A DNA stretch of 6,909 nucleotides from Verrucomicrobia bacterium UBA1727 (lineage in GTDB: Bacteria > Verrucomicrobiota > Kiritimatiellia > RFP12 > UBA1067). This document shows, piece after piece, positions 1-6,749 of this stretch. The stretch's first letter is position 1. Each line of letters opens with the position of its first letter. A program made the translations under genes and the position numbers. The notes beneath the pieces are model-generated. The model saw only the letters and a program-made list of their open reading frames with translations. It made no database searches and was not told the origin of the DNA. The stretch is taken from the NCBI GenBank assembly GCA_002315875.1, contig DCIL01000001.1, forward strand, positions 1 through 6,909, given 5' to 3'.

Positions 1-611
1 ATCGGCTCCGGATCGGCGTTCGTATCGACGAGCGCAACCACCGGGATTCCAAGACGGACCGCTTCCTTGACGGCGTTGAGCTCCTTGACGCAGTCGATGA
101 TGACGACGGCACCGGGCTGCTCGGCCATCTCGGCGACACCCGTGAGGTTGGTCTCGAGCTTGGCGAGCTCACGGCGAAGCATCGAGTTCTCCTGCTTGTG
201 CTCGGAAAGAACGCCGTTGTTGGACTTCGCCGTCGCCTGAAGCTGCTTCATGCGCTTGACGGACGAGCGGAGGGTCTTGGCGTTGGTGAGCGTACCACCG
301 AGCCAACGCTCGGTCACATAGAACTGACCGGCCTCGACCGCGGCACCCTTGACGATCTCGGCGACCTGCTTCTTGGTGCCGACGAAGAGAATGCGACGAC
401 CGGCGAGGATCGTGTCCTTAACGAACTGCGCGGCCTCATCGAGGAGCTCGACGGACTGCTGGAGGTCGATGACGTGGATTCCGTTGCGCTTGTCGAAGAT
501 GTAACCTTTCATCTTCGGATTCCAGCGCTTGGTCTGATGGCCGAAATGAAGACCGGCATCAAACATGTCCTTGAGAGTGATACCCGTAAGGGCGGACGTA
601 GGCATTTCCAT
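1..611 (-). CDS. rpsB: 30S ribosomal protein S2 (partial, 3' end beyond the window)
   Basis: This is a structural protein of the small ribosomal subunit, needed with S1 for translation initiation. The frame is open from an ATG at 611 to the left edge, giving 203 residues of a protein usually about 230-280 long, so only the C-terminus is missing. Family hallmarks seen in the translation are HFGHQTKRWNPKMK (residues 22-35), IFDKRNGIHVIDL (38-50), FVGTKKQ (76-82), ERWLGGTLTN (101-110) and VDTNADPEP (195-203), in the canonical order and spacing. A second in-frame ATG lies at 605, but the AAAGGAA ribosome site is 8 nt from the ATG at 611 and 14 nt from 605, so I chose 611. A separate promoter and leader lie upstream (612-753). 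E. coli S2 is known to repress its own rpsB-tsf operon; whether tsf follows here lies outside the window. Identity is essentially certain. Confidence 0.97.
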   Translation of the reverse strand, partial: MEMPTSALTGITLKDMFDAGLHFGHQTKRWNPKMKGYIFDKRNGIHVIDLQQSVELLDEAAQFVKDTILAGRRILFVGTKKQVAEIVKGAAVEAGQFYVTERWLGGTLTNAKTLRSSVKRMKQLQATAKSNNGVLSEHKQENSMLRRELAKLETNLTGVAEMAEQPGAVVIIDCVKELNAVKEAVRLGIPVVALVDTNADPEP

Positions 612-618
612 TTTTTTA

Positions 619-625
619 TTCCTTT
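619..625 (-). promoter_or_regulatory. Shine-Dalgarno site of rpsB
   Basis: On the minus strand AAAGGAA precedes TAAAAAA and the ATG at 611. The GGA core sits 8 nt before that ATG. This decides between the two closely spaced ATGs at 611 and 605 in favour of 611. Confidence 0.7.
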
Positions 626-658
626 CGAACTTAGATTTTTATCGTTCAATCCGCTTTG

Positions 659-682
659 ACCGCGGGTTATGGTAACCTCGGT
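659..682 (-). promoter_or_regulatory. hairpin in the rpsB leader
   Basis: In the minus-strand RNA, ACCG pairs with CGGU and GGUUA pairs with UAACC around a CCA loop, with a small A/CG internal loop between the two helices. That gives nine base pairs in total. It lies about 50 nt before the rpsB start in what should be the 5' untranslated leader. It has no following U-tract, so it is not a terminator. A role in S2 autoregulation is a guess from the known behaviour of rpsB leaders in other bacteria. No match to a named leader motif is claimed. Confidence 0.35.
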
Positions 683-724
683 TCATTCGCTTCAATCCGC
701 CCACCATGGACGAATTAGTTGCGT

Positions 725-753
725 AGTTTACCAAAAACCGCCGCGCCGCGCAA
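725..753 (-). promoter_or_regulatory. candidate sigma70-type promoter of rpsB
   Basis: The minus strand reads TTGCGC (753-748), a 17-nt spacer, then TAAACT (730-725). The -10 matches the consensus at four of six positions and the -35 at three, with ideal spacing. Transcription would start near 718, leaving a leader of about 107 nt. It begins seven bases after the stop codon of the upstream oxidoreductase gene. rpsB needs its own strong expression next to accessory genes, so a promoter is expected here, but the match is moderate. Confidence 0.4.
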
Positions 754-759
754 TACCAC

Positions 760-3700
760 TTAGAAAGCAATGGACAGAATCGCCTTGGCGTGGCGGGCGA
801 GAACATCGCGTGGGTCGGCCGCGTAGGCCTCGAGGATCTTTCGGGCGACGCCCTCATGATCACCACAAGCCCAAAGCGCACGAGCAAAGGCAATCTCAAC
901 GAGACAACGATGCATCTCGGGACCCACCCCGTAACCGCCCTGCGGAGGCAAGATGCGCCAGTCCTTCACCGCGTGACCGGAAACGCGAGGCTTGGCAAGC
1001 GTCTTCGCAAGCATCGGTGCCGCCGCCCTGTTCGCATAGGCCTCGAGCGCCAGCGTGACGCCGCGGATGGCGGACATTCCCGAGTTGGCATTGAGCGGCT
1101 CCAATCGCTTGAGCAGAACCGGCAATGCCTTCGGATCACGAGTGTTGCCAAGCGCGATCAGAAAGCCGTTCATGACGTCCCCGCCCTGTCCGCTCGATCC
1201 GAGATTACCGCCCTTGCGCGTCTTTACAACCTTTATCTTTCCGGACACGATGCCGATGAGCGTATCAACTCCGGTGTTGTCCCCGAGGAATCCGAGCGTG
1301 ACCGCGTAGATCTGCCGCGCCTTGTCGCTGTTGGCGTTGCGATACGCCTCACGGAGAAGCGGCAGCGCCCGCGCGCGATTCTCACGGCGCCACACCACGT
1401 GACTGCTGCGGAAATCGTTCGCCATCTCCTTTATCGCCGCGGCAATGCGCTCATCACTCGTCTCATCGGTATCCTTCGTCCATTCGAGCACCTCCGCGCG
1501 AAGGATTCCCGACTTCACCAGTTTCTCTCTCAACGCCGCAAGATCGAGGGTGCGGAAATCCCCGCCTGTGGTCTTTGCCGCCAGCGCCGCGGCAGTTCCC
1601 ACCGAATATCCCATGTTCATGAGGTCGGCCTGCATGCGCACGATCGGAATGACATCACGCTCGCAGCCGATGCCGAGTCCAATGACGGCAATGCCGCCAA
1701 GTCCTTTCGGCAGCAACGAACGCAGCGGCACATTCGCCGGAAACTTCGCATACCGATGTCCGTTGATCATCGTCGGTTCGATGCTGTCCTCTGCAACAAA
1801 GCCGAAGAAATCCTTGATGTAACCGTGACAGTCCTGACGACTCAGCGCCTGCACGACGGTATCGGGAAACGGACGATTCGCTGCGATGTCCTGACCGGTG
1901 AGCAGAAGGTCCGGAACGATGCGCCGACGCTCACGCGAATCCGGCATCTTGGCGATGTCCCAGGCGTCCGGCGCACCAGCGCGGGCACGGACACCGAAAA
2001 GCCAGAGATCCCAGGCGCTGGAATCGTCCAGATAGCCGAAATCGGAATTGATGCAACCGCGCGCCAACCGATGCGGGGCCTGTCCCGAACTTTGAAGCGC
2101 GAACTCACCCGGTGCGAGAAACTCCGTCTTCGCTCCCGCGAACGCCGCGATATCGCTGTTGCCAGTGCCGTCGATGACGGATTTCGCGAGAACCTCGGAA
2201 GGTCCGAACTCGGAACCGAGGCGAACGCCAATCACGCGGTTACCGTCCTTGATGACTCCAATGCCCATCGTGAGCAATCTGACCTCGACCCCGGCCTCGC
2301 TGTTGAGCCGCCGCCAGGTTTCGGCTCGCGGATACAGCGAATACTTCGCGCCGTTCTTGCGATTGTGCGCCTTGAACTCCTGGGTGAAGCCGCAGTGATT
2401 GCCATCGTAATAGCCGAGAATCATGCCGTCCGTTCCCGTGCCGCCAAGGACGTTCAGATATTCAACAAGCAGCGTCTTCGCGCCCGCACGTCCCGCAGCA
2501 ATCGCCGCCGGCGCACCGGCGGTTCCTCCGCCAACCACCGCGACATCGTATTCGTCCTTGCGCACAACCGCTTTCGCTGCGGAAGGTTTTGCGTTTCCCT
2601 GGCGATGCCATACGAGCATATCCGCATCATCGAGCATCGTATTCGTCCAGGTGAGCTCACGCGCTTTCCACTCCGCCTCAGCGAAGGAGGCGGGCGAGCC
2701 GTCCTTCATCGGCAGCGTGAAGGTGCAGCGATAGATCTTGCCGGCAGCATGAGTATGCGCGACCTTCATCTCGCCGGGGAGGCGCTCCACCTTCATGCCG
2801 GGAGCAGACGGCGGAACATCGGCAATGACGATGCGCGAAAAGGTCTCCTCTTCACCGACTGAAAAACCGCCGCGCTCCATCGCCGCGAGCGTTCCGTAGC
2901 GCGTCGCGTCGACGACTTTTGCCGCGCGGTATTCAATATCCCCTGAACGATTCGCCGCCTTCACGCCCACGAGCTTGCCCGAAGAATCGTGGATCAGTCC
3001 CGTCAACGCCGTTGAAGTGATGAACTCTACTCCGGCCTCGATAAGCGCACGATCGAGGGTACGCTTGACTTTCAAGGGGCTCGGTGTTTCAAAGACGTGC
3101 TCGGCTCCTGCAAGGTGAAACCATACGCGAGAAATCATATGGGTCTGCGCATCCGCCGCCTTTGAAATGACTAAGTTCATCTCCTTCATCTCGGAATCGA
3201 TCTTCGCCACGTACGAAACGGCTTTCGACTTTCCTCCATTGTGATTTCCGGAAAGCTCGAACACCTCGCCCTTGCGCTCGAAAACTATTTCTTCGCCCTT
3301 GCGCTTTCCTTCGGTGATGACACCGACCACCCTGCCGGTATCGATACGACTCTTGATCACGCCGTTTTCGGACCGCTGATATTCATCGCCAACCGCCACC
3401 AGCACCTCGACATACGAAATCTTCGATTCCTTACGTAGCACACAGCGGATCTTCACATCCTCGTCGTAGAGCACCACATCACTGGCGCTCGGCGGACGCG
3501 AGGGTTCGGAAAAGCGCTCAAGATGATCGTTCTTGAAAATCCACATCGGAAACTTCGACATTGACGGCTCCGCCCAGTAGTCATATGGTGCCTGATCGGT
3601 TTCGCCGCGCCAGCACTTCTGAAGAAGTTCGTCATCGGCCGCCGGAGGTTGTCCGTAACCGAGTTCGAGCGTGCCCGCCACGTCCTCGCCGAGATAACTG

Positions 3701-3903
3701 AAGGGCGTCATCAGAAAAACGCGCTTGCCTTGCTTTCGCTCCGCAATCGCCGTCTTGACGCCCTTCACCGTTCCTCCGACAACGAGAACATCCGTCTCTG
3801 ACGCCGCAGCGGCGGCCGCCATCGCGCCACCGCCAAACGCCATCACCCCGACCAACACAACTATCATTGAAACGTTTTTCATATAACGTCTTTTCATTTT
3901 CAT
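760..3903 (-). CDS. exported FAD-dependent oxidoreductase with tandem FAD domains and a C-terminal helical-repeat region
   Basis: This is a 1047-residue protein that I assign to the FAD_oxidored type (Pfam PF12831 by recollection). Residues 1-34 form a signal peptide: basic start, hydrophobic core and an Ala-rich cleavage region, with no lipobox Cys. A first dinucleotide-binding unit starts with DVLVVGGTVKG (38-48) and has VVDATRYG (330-337). A second, more canonical unit has DVAVVGGGTAG (453-463), VIDGTGNSD (576-584) and a closing LRSLLPKGLGGIAVIGLGIG segment (727-746). Residues about 840-1045 are Ala/Leu-rich helical pairs resembling HEAT repeats. AAAGGG (3907-3912) is only 3 nt before the first ATG but 9 nt before the ATG at residue 3 (3897), so the true start may be 3897. 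The stop precedes the rpsB promoter and no convincing terminator follows. Its gene is 27 nt downstream of the transposase, so it may depend on read-through. The substrate is unknown; it probably acts in the periplasm or outside the cell. Confidence 0.88.
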   Translation of the reverse strand: MKMKRRYMKNVSMIVVLVGVMAFGGGAMAAAAAASETDVLVVGGTVKGVKTAIAERKQGKRVFLMTPFSYLGEDVAGTLELGYGQPPAADDELLQKCWRGETDQAPYDYWAEPSMSKFPMWIFKNDHLERFSEPSRPPSASDVVLYDEDVKIRCVLRKESKISYVEVLVAVGDEYQRSENGVIKSRIDTGRVVGVITEGKRKGEEIVFERKGEVFELSGNHNGGKSKAVSYVAKIDSEMKEMNLVISKAADAQTHMISRVWFHLAGAEHVFETPSPLKVKRTLDRALIEAGVEFITSTALTGLIHDSSGKLVGVKAANRSGDIEYRAAKVVDATRYGTLAAMERGGFSVGEEETFSRIVIADVPPSAPGMKVERLPGEMKVAHTHAAGKIYRCTFTLPMKDGSPASFAEAEWKARELTWTNTMLDDADMLVWHRQGNAKPSAAKAVVRKDEYDVAVVGGGTAGAPAAIAAGRAGAKTLLVEYLNVLGGTGTDGMILGYYDGNHCGFTQEFKAHNRKNGAKYSLYPRAETWRRLNSEAGVEVRLLTMGIGVIKDGNRVIGVRLGSEFGPSEVLAKSVIDGTGNSDIAAFAGAKTEFLAPGEFALQSSGQAPHRLARGCINSDFGYLDDSSAWDLWLFGVRARAGAPDAWDIAKMPDSRERRRIVPDLLLTGQDIAANRPFPDTVVQALSRQDCHGYIKDFFGFVAEDSIEPTMINGHRYAKFPANVPLRSLLPKGLGGIAVIGLGIGCERDVIPIVRMQADLMNMGYSVGTAAALAAKTTGGDFRTLDLAALREKLVKSGILRAEVLEWTKDTDETSDERIAAAIKEMANDFRSSHVVWRRENRARALPLLREAYRNANSDKARQIYAVTLGFLGDNTGVDTLIGIVSGKIKVVKTRKGGNLGSSGQGGDVMNGFLIALGNTRDPKALPVLLKRLEPLNANSGMSAIRGVTLALEAYANRAAAPMLAKTLAKPRVSGHAVKDWRILPPQGGYGVGPEMHRCLVEIAFARALWACGDHEGVARKILEAYAADPRDVLARHAKAILSIAF

Positions 3904-3906
3904 AAA

Positions 3907-3912
3907 CCCTTT
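3907..3912 (-). promoter_or_regulatory. Shine-Dalgarno site of the FAD oxidoreductase gene
   Basis: Minus-strand AAAGGG lies three bases before the ATG at 3903 and nine bases before the in-frame ATG at 3897. The spacing favours initiation at 3897, which would shorten the protein to 1045 residues and leave the signal peptide intact. Confidence 0.55.
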
Positions 3913-3930
3913 AAAAGCAAAACAACATTT

Positions 3931-4932
3931 TCAGAAAGGCCTTCTACCACAACTCGTAATCGCACAACTCATATTTTCGCCACTACGAGTCGCGCCACTA
4001 CGATTCTCGCCCAACCCAGCCATGACTATATCACCCATCTCATGACAACGCTGATAAAGTTCACTCTTCGTTGCCTGGCGACTAAGCGGCTCGTAAAGCG
4101 TTATGAAGAGCAAATCACCGCGAGCGCAGGCCGGCTCAAGCCGCGCGGACGGATGCCACCGCGTTTTCCACCCTTCCGGGCCAATCGTCTCCCCTGGAGC
4201 CGGCGGAAAACTCTCTGGTGAAAGTACGACGAATTTTCCACCCGCAAGCGCAATCTCATGGCCACAGGCCTTCTCGCAATCGCTCATGAACGTCGAAACG
4301 CCAGCACCACCATCGCCGATTCGCCGCGCCTTGCTTATCCAATCTTCCCATTCCGTCATACCGGGCTTGTAATGCCGATGACATTGAATCGGCTCAAGAA
4401 CCGGAAGATTGATGATCTCGACATTGCCATACGCCCACCATTTTCGGCCAAGAAAATCAATTTCGCGAACACGACCAAAGAACTGCGCATTGGTCTTTCG
4501 CAACCAATGTCGTTTCGGATTCTCGCGAATATATTTCGTAAACGCCTTCAGCTGTCCCTTCTTCACAATGATCCAATCATGCCAGGCCGCTTCAAAGACC
4601 TGGCAACGTTCGCCAGTCACCTCGGCATAGCAACTCTCGAGCATGGACATGATCTGCGAGACCACCGACTCCAGACGGAGATGGTCGGGATTAGCACCGA
4701 TCTTGATCAACAAGTGAATATGATCCGGCATGATTGAGAAACACTCAATCGGCTCAATCGCAAGACAACCCACGTGGAAATGACGTAGCACGCGAACGAA
4801 CGCGCGGGTGACGACATTGAGCTGACAAACGCCAGGTTCCACGATCTCAGAAAAAGCCCTCGCGGACCTCGTTTTCTTCAACGTGACCATATAAAAATAG
4901 GGCCGCGAATAGTCAAAGCCAATAAGTCGCAT
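3931..4932 (-). CDS. Y1/HUH transposase of the REP-associated (RAYT) type with a long C-terminal extension
   Basis: This is a 333-residue protein. Residues about 8-145 form a Y1_Tnp (HUH single-strand nuclease) domain. SIMPDHIHLLI (66-76) carries the metal-binding H71-x-H73 pair, and KAFTKYIRENPKRHW (129-143) carries the likely catalytic tyrosine Y134. Such enzymes nick and rejoin single-stranded DNA through a 5'-phosphotyrosine. A bare domain needs roughly 150-200 residues. Here about 170 more follow, including WWAYGNVEI (165-173) and GGAGVSTFMSDCEKACGHEIALAGGKFVVLSP (208-239, positions only approximate), which reads like a beta-alpha-beta Rossmann-type fold. The last 28 residues are a repetitive Ser/Gly/Cys tail made of five-residue units. 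The ATG at 4932 has no recognisable Shine-Dalgarno site, so the start is the least certain part. It sits between two metabolic genes on the same strand, with gaps of 48 and 27 nt. The catalytic residues are intact, so it may be active. Confidence 0.9.
   Translation of the reverse strand: MRLIGFDYSRPYFYMVTLKKTRSARAFSEIVEPGVCQLNVVTRAFVRVLRHFHVGCLAIEPIECFSIMPDHIHLLIKIGANPDHLRLESVVSQIMSMLESCYAEVTGERCQVFEAAWHDWIIVKKGQLKAFTKYIRENPKRHWLRKTNAQFFGRVREIDFLGRKWWAYGNVEIINLPVLEPIQCHRHYKPGMTEWEDWISKARRIGDGGAGVSTFMSDCEKACGHEIALAGGKFVVLSPESFPPAPGETIGPEGWKTRWHPSARLEPACARGDLLFITLYEPLSRQATKSELYQRCHEMGDIVMAGLGENRSGATRSGENMSCAITSCGRRPF
3943..4017 (-). repeat. five 15-bp tandem units at the 3' end of the transposase gene
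   Basis: On the minus strand the units are GGGTTGGGCGAGAAT, CGTAGTGGCGCGACT, CGTAGTGGCGAAAAT, ATGAGTTGTGCGATT and ACGAGTTGTGGTAGA. Units 2 and 3 share their first eleven bases bar none (CGTAGTGGCG then C/A), and the outer units are degenerate. They are in frame and encode GLGEN, RSGAT, RSGEN, MSCAI and TSCGR. A 7-bp inverted repeat, ACTCGTA at 3952-3958 and TACGAGT at 3984-3990 on the plus strand, lies inside the array. Period, frame and degeneracy are seen directly; any role in transposition is inference. Confidence 0.75.
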
Positions 4933-4950
4933 ACAGCCGCGCGCTAACTA

Positions 4951-4978
4951 ATATCTCGTCATTGCGAGTCGACGCAGT
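4951..4978 (+). repeat. repeat-like flank upstream of the transposase, related to its 3' array
   Basis: The minus strand at 4971-4951 starts CGACTCGCAATGACGAG and ends in ATAT. The array at 3992-3971 starts CGACTCGTAGTGGCGAA and ends in ATAT. Allowing one gap, about 17 of 22 positions agree, and most differences are transitions. The plus strand of this flank (4961-4978) can also fold into a six-pair stem, counting one T-G wobble, around the loop AGTCGA. It fills most of the 48-nt gap between the sialidase stop and the transposase start. Confidence 0.45.
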
Positions 4979-4980
4979 TT

Positions 4981-6732
4981 TTACCTCGCGGCGAATTCAA
5001 ATTCACGGAAGTAAGTTCCGAGGGCGTCGGTATCCTCGGCAAGAGTCTGTAGATGGAGATACGAAAGACCGAAACGCGGTACGGACTTCATTTGCGATTC
5101 GAGAACTTTCTTTCCATCCACCGTCAGTACAACCTTGCGACTGTCGGAATCCCACTCCGCAACAAGTTTGTGCCACCCAGGAGTCCGCAACTCAGGAAGG
5201 TCGATCGGTTGCGAGAAAGGTCCCGCCTTGGGTCCGATTTCATCACACGGATTCATCCAATGGTCGGCGAGCGAAAGCTGGAAGCCAGCGCCAGCGATTC
5301 TACAATCAACCGTTACACGTCCTTTCCGCGCAGCCGGAAAGTTCCAGACGATGCCCTGTCGATCGCTCACGAGACGCGGATCGCGAATGCGGCAGAGCTG
5401 CAGCACCTCGCGAATGCTGCGCTTGGCACCGGACGGCGGATTGTCCGTATCGGGATCGCGCACCAGCGTCGCACCGACGATGCGATTCCATGCACAGTGT
5501 CCAGCCCAGCCGCGCCATCCTCCGGATAGCGAACGGACGTAGAGATGGTTGGATATGGCGCCGAGTCCATTACGGAAATCTTCGCGCCGCGAGGTTTCAA
5601 GCAGCCAATTAGGATCGAAGATCACCATCCGCCGCGCCGAACTGTTCTGTCCGAGCGCCAGCAGCACCTTGCCTTCCGGAAGCTCGATCGCCTGCGTCTG
5701 ATGGACGGACTTGTCGTGTTCGTCAGCGAGGTTGTTGCCGAGTTCGCGGAAATCGCAGGAGTTGCGAATCTCGTTCAGAAAGATTTCGCGGAAGCCCTTC
5801 CAGGTGCGTCCGTCATCATCCGAAATCGCCGCGTGCAGGGCATCGCGATTGGTGAAAACCACTTCCCATTCTCCCCGGGCCTCGGCCTTGCCGATCTCCG
5901 GATATTCGGAAGCATCGCGAGTAGGCAGAATTGCTGTGTTGTTCCAGAAGAAGAGGATGCGTCCGTCTTTCAAACGAAAGAGATACGGCATCGTACTTGA
6001 TTGCCAGAACGCCGGGTCCGCAGCGCCTTCGCTCCAGGTCTCGCCTCCGTCCTTCGAACGGTAGAATGCGGCATTGGGTCCACTCGTGCGCGCGCAAAGT
6101 AGAAGCGTTCCATCCCCAAGCTCGACAACCGTCGGTTCGCATCCGTCATTGAACCAATGGGGACGCTTGTCGCCGAGCGACATCGTCTCCACGTTCGCAA
6201 CCGGATCGATGTCCGTTCGCCGCCAGGTGCGCCCATCATCGTCCGAATAACAGACAGTCGCGTGATAACAAGCCGCACCGCCCTTTCTCCGTTCGCATCC
6301 GACGGCAGAGAACGCAGCGAGCCAGCGCTTGCGCGAGCGAAGCGGCAATAGCTGGCGAAGCTCGAACTTCTGCCACGGCATCTCAGTGTATTCCGCGGCA
6401 GGATCGCCGGGACCGATCTTCGACCTGACGAGCACGGTCCTTGTCGCCGTAGTTGCTCCCTTGAAGCCGATCCAATAGTCGCTCCACGGACATTTCACCA
6501 TCGCCTCCGCAGCATTGGTGGGCGCGGCGAAGGTCTTCCAGCTAAGTCCGTGGTCCCGAGAGGCAATATAGACGCGCTTGACTTGTCCGTCCACCATCGC
6601 GTTTCCATAATGGCGAATCTCGCCATCGGCCGCCACACATAAATCGCGCACCGCGGCATATGGCTGGACGCCTACCACGGTCGGAGCGAATATTTCCTTA
6701 AGTGAAAGTACGGCAAAGATCAGAAAGTTCAT
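4981..6732 (-). CDS. sialidase-like (BNR/Asp-box) glycosidase-type protein with a C-terminal beta-sandwich domain
   Basis: This is a 583-residue protein. Four Asp boxes (SxDxGxxW) mark a six-bladed sialidase-type beta-propeller: SRDHGLSW (58-65), SDDDGRTW (163-170), SKDGGETW (226-233) and SDDDGRTW (304-311). Between boxes are blade motifs typical of the family, CEPTVVELGDGTLLLCART (198-216) and MPYLFRLKDGRILFFWNN (248-265). Residues about 456-583 look like a LamG/concanavalin-type sandwich, with GWHKLVAEWDSDSRKVVLTVDGKKV (519-543, approximate) as its most typical strand pair. The sialidase arginine triad cannot be assigned by eye, so sialic acid is only one possible substrate. An in-frame TAA lies 15 nt upstream of the ATG, which limits the start. 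That ATG has no Shine-Dalgarno site but lies just after an extended -10. The N-terminus MNFLIFAVLSLKE is hydrophobic but too short, and lacks the leading basic residues, for a classical signal peptide. Confidence 0.88.
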   Translation of the reverse strand: MNFLIFAVLSLKEIFAPTVVGVQPYAAVRDLCVAADGEIRHYGNAMVDGQVKRVYIASRDHGLSWKTFAAPTNAAEAMVKCPWSDYWIGFKGATTATRTVLVRSKIGPGDPAAEYTEMPWQKFELRQLLPLRSRKRWLAAFSAVGCERRKGGAACYHATVCYSDDDGRTWRRTDIDPVANVETMSLGDKRPHWFNDGCEPTVVELGDGTLLLCARTSGPNAAFYRSKDGGETWSEGAADPAFWQSSTMPYLFRLKDGRILFFWNNTAILPTRDASEYPEIGKAEARGEWEVVFTNRDALHAAISDDDGRTWKGFREIFLNEIRNSCDFRELGNNLADEHDKSVHQTQAIELPEGKVLLALGQNSSARRMVIFDPNWLLETSRREDFRNGLGAISNHLYVRSLSGGWRGWAGHCAWNRIVGATLVRDPDTDNPPSGAKRSIREVLQLCRIRDPRLVSDRQGIVWNFPAARKGRVTVDCRIAGAGFQLSLADHWMNPCDEIGPKAGPFSQPIDLPELRTPGWHKLVAEWDSDSRKVVLTVDGKKVLESQMKSVPRFGLSYLHLQTLAEDTDALGTYFREFEFAAR

Positions 6733-6740
6733 ATCCGCGT

Positions 6741-6749
6741 ATTATAACA
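6741..6749 (-). promoter_or_regulatory. extended -10 promoter of the sialidase gene (near-leaderless)
   Basis: The minus strand reads TGT TATAAT (6749-6741), a TGn extended -10 with a perfect hexamer. Only eight bases (6740-6733) separate it from the ATG at 6732, so transcription would begin at or within about two bases of the start codon. No good -35 is present at 16-18 nt spacing, since that position falls in the terminator stem, but extended -10 promoters can work without one. The missing Shine-Dalgarno site fits leaderless initiation. Confidence 0.55.

Larger units (their letters stand above)
3943..4978 (-). mobile_element. putative RAYT-type element inserted between the sialidase and oxidoreductase genes
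   Basis: The extent is drawn from the upstream repeat-like flank (4951-4978) to the end of the 15-bp array inside the transposase 3' end (3943). Y1 transposases do not make terminal inverted repeats or target duplications, and rely instead on short hairpin or REP-like ends, so the boundaries cannot be fixed from one sequence. The tight fit, with the next gene starting 27 nt after the transposase stop, shows that nothing else was brought in. Confidence 0.4.

Noticed and set aside
198..659. 153-codon plus-strand frame over rpsB
   Set aside because: The minus-strand frame encodes unmistakable S2 motifs over the same bases.
731..753. GC-rich run followed by TTTTT after the oxidoreductase stop, considered as a terminator
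   Set aside because: The run is repeats of GCG and GGC and offers no stem longer than about four pairs with a workable loop. It fits better as the promoter spacer of rpsB.
790..2862. 690-codon plus-strand reading frame opposite the oxidoreductase gene
   Set aside because: It is rich in Arg and lacks recognisable domains. It lies entirely antisense to a gene with clear FAD motifs and a signal peptide. Long antisense frames are common in GC-rich genes.
3913..3950. AAGGCCTT palindrome at the transposase stop as a terminator
   Set aside because: It is an eight-base palindrome with no loop and no following T-tract.
3943..4017. CRISPR array
   Set aside because: The period is only 15 bp with no unique spacers, no cas genes are nearby, and the array is translated in frame.
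4258..4737. 159-codon plus-strand frame antisense to the transposase
   Set aside because: It is a shadow of a gene with an intact HUH motif and catalytic Tyr. No family features were seen in it.
4945..4975. Promoter for the transposase gene based on TATTAG
   Set aside because: The -10 has four of six matches but nothing resembling a -35 at 16-18 nt, and no extended -10 motif.
5545..6000. 151-codon plus-strand frame antisense to the sialidase-like gene
   Set aside because: It is opposite the propeller region whose Asp boxes confirm the minus strand as coding.
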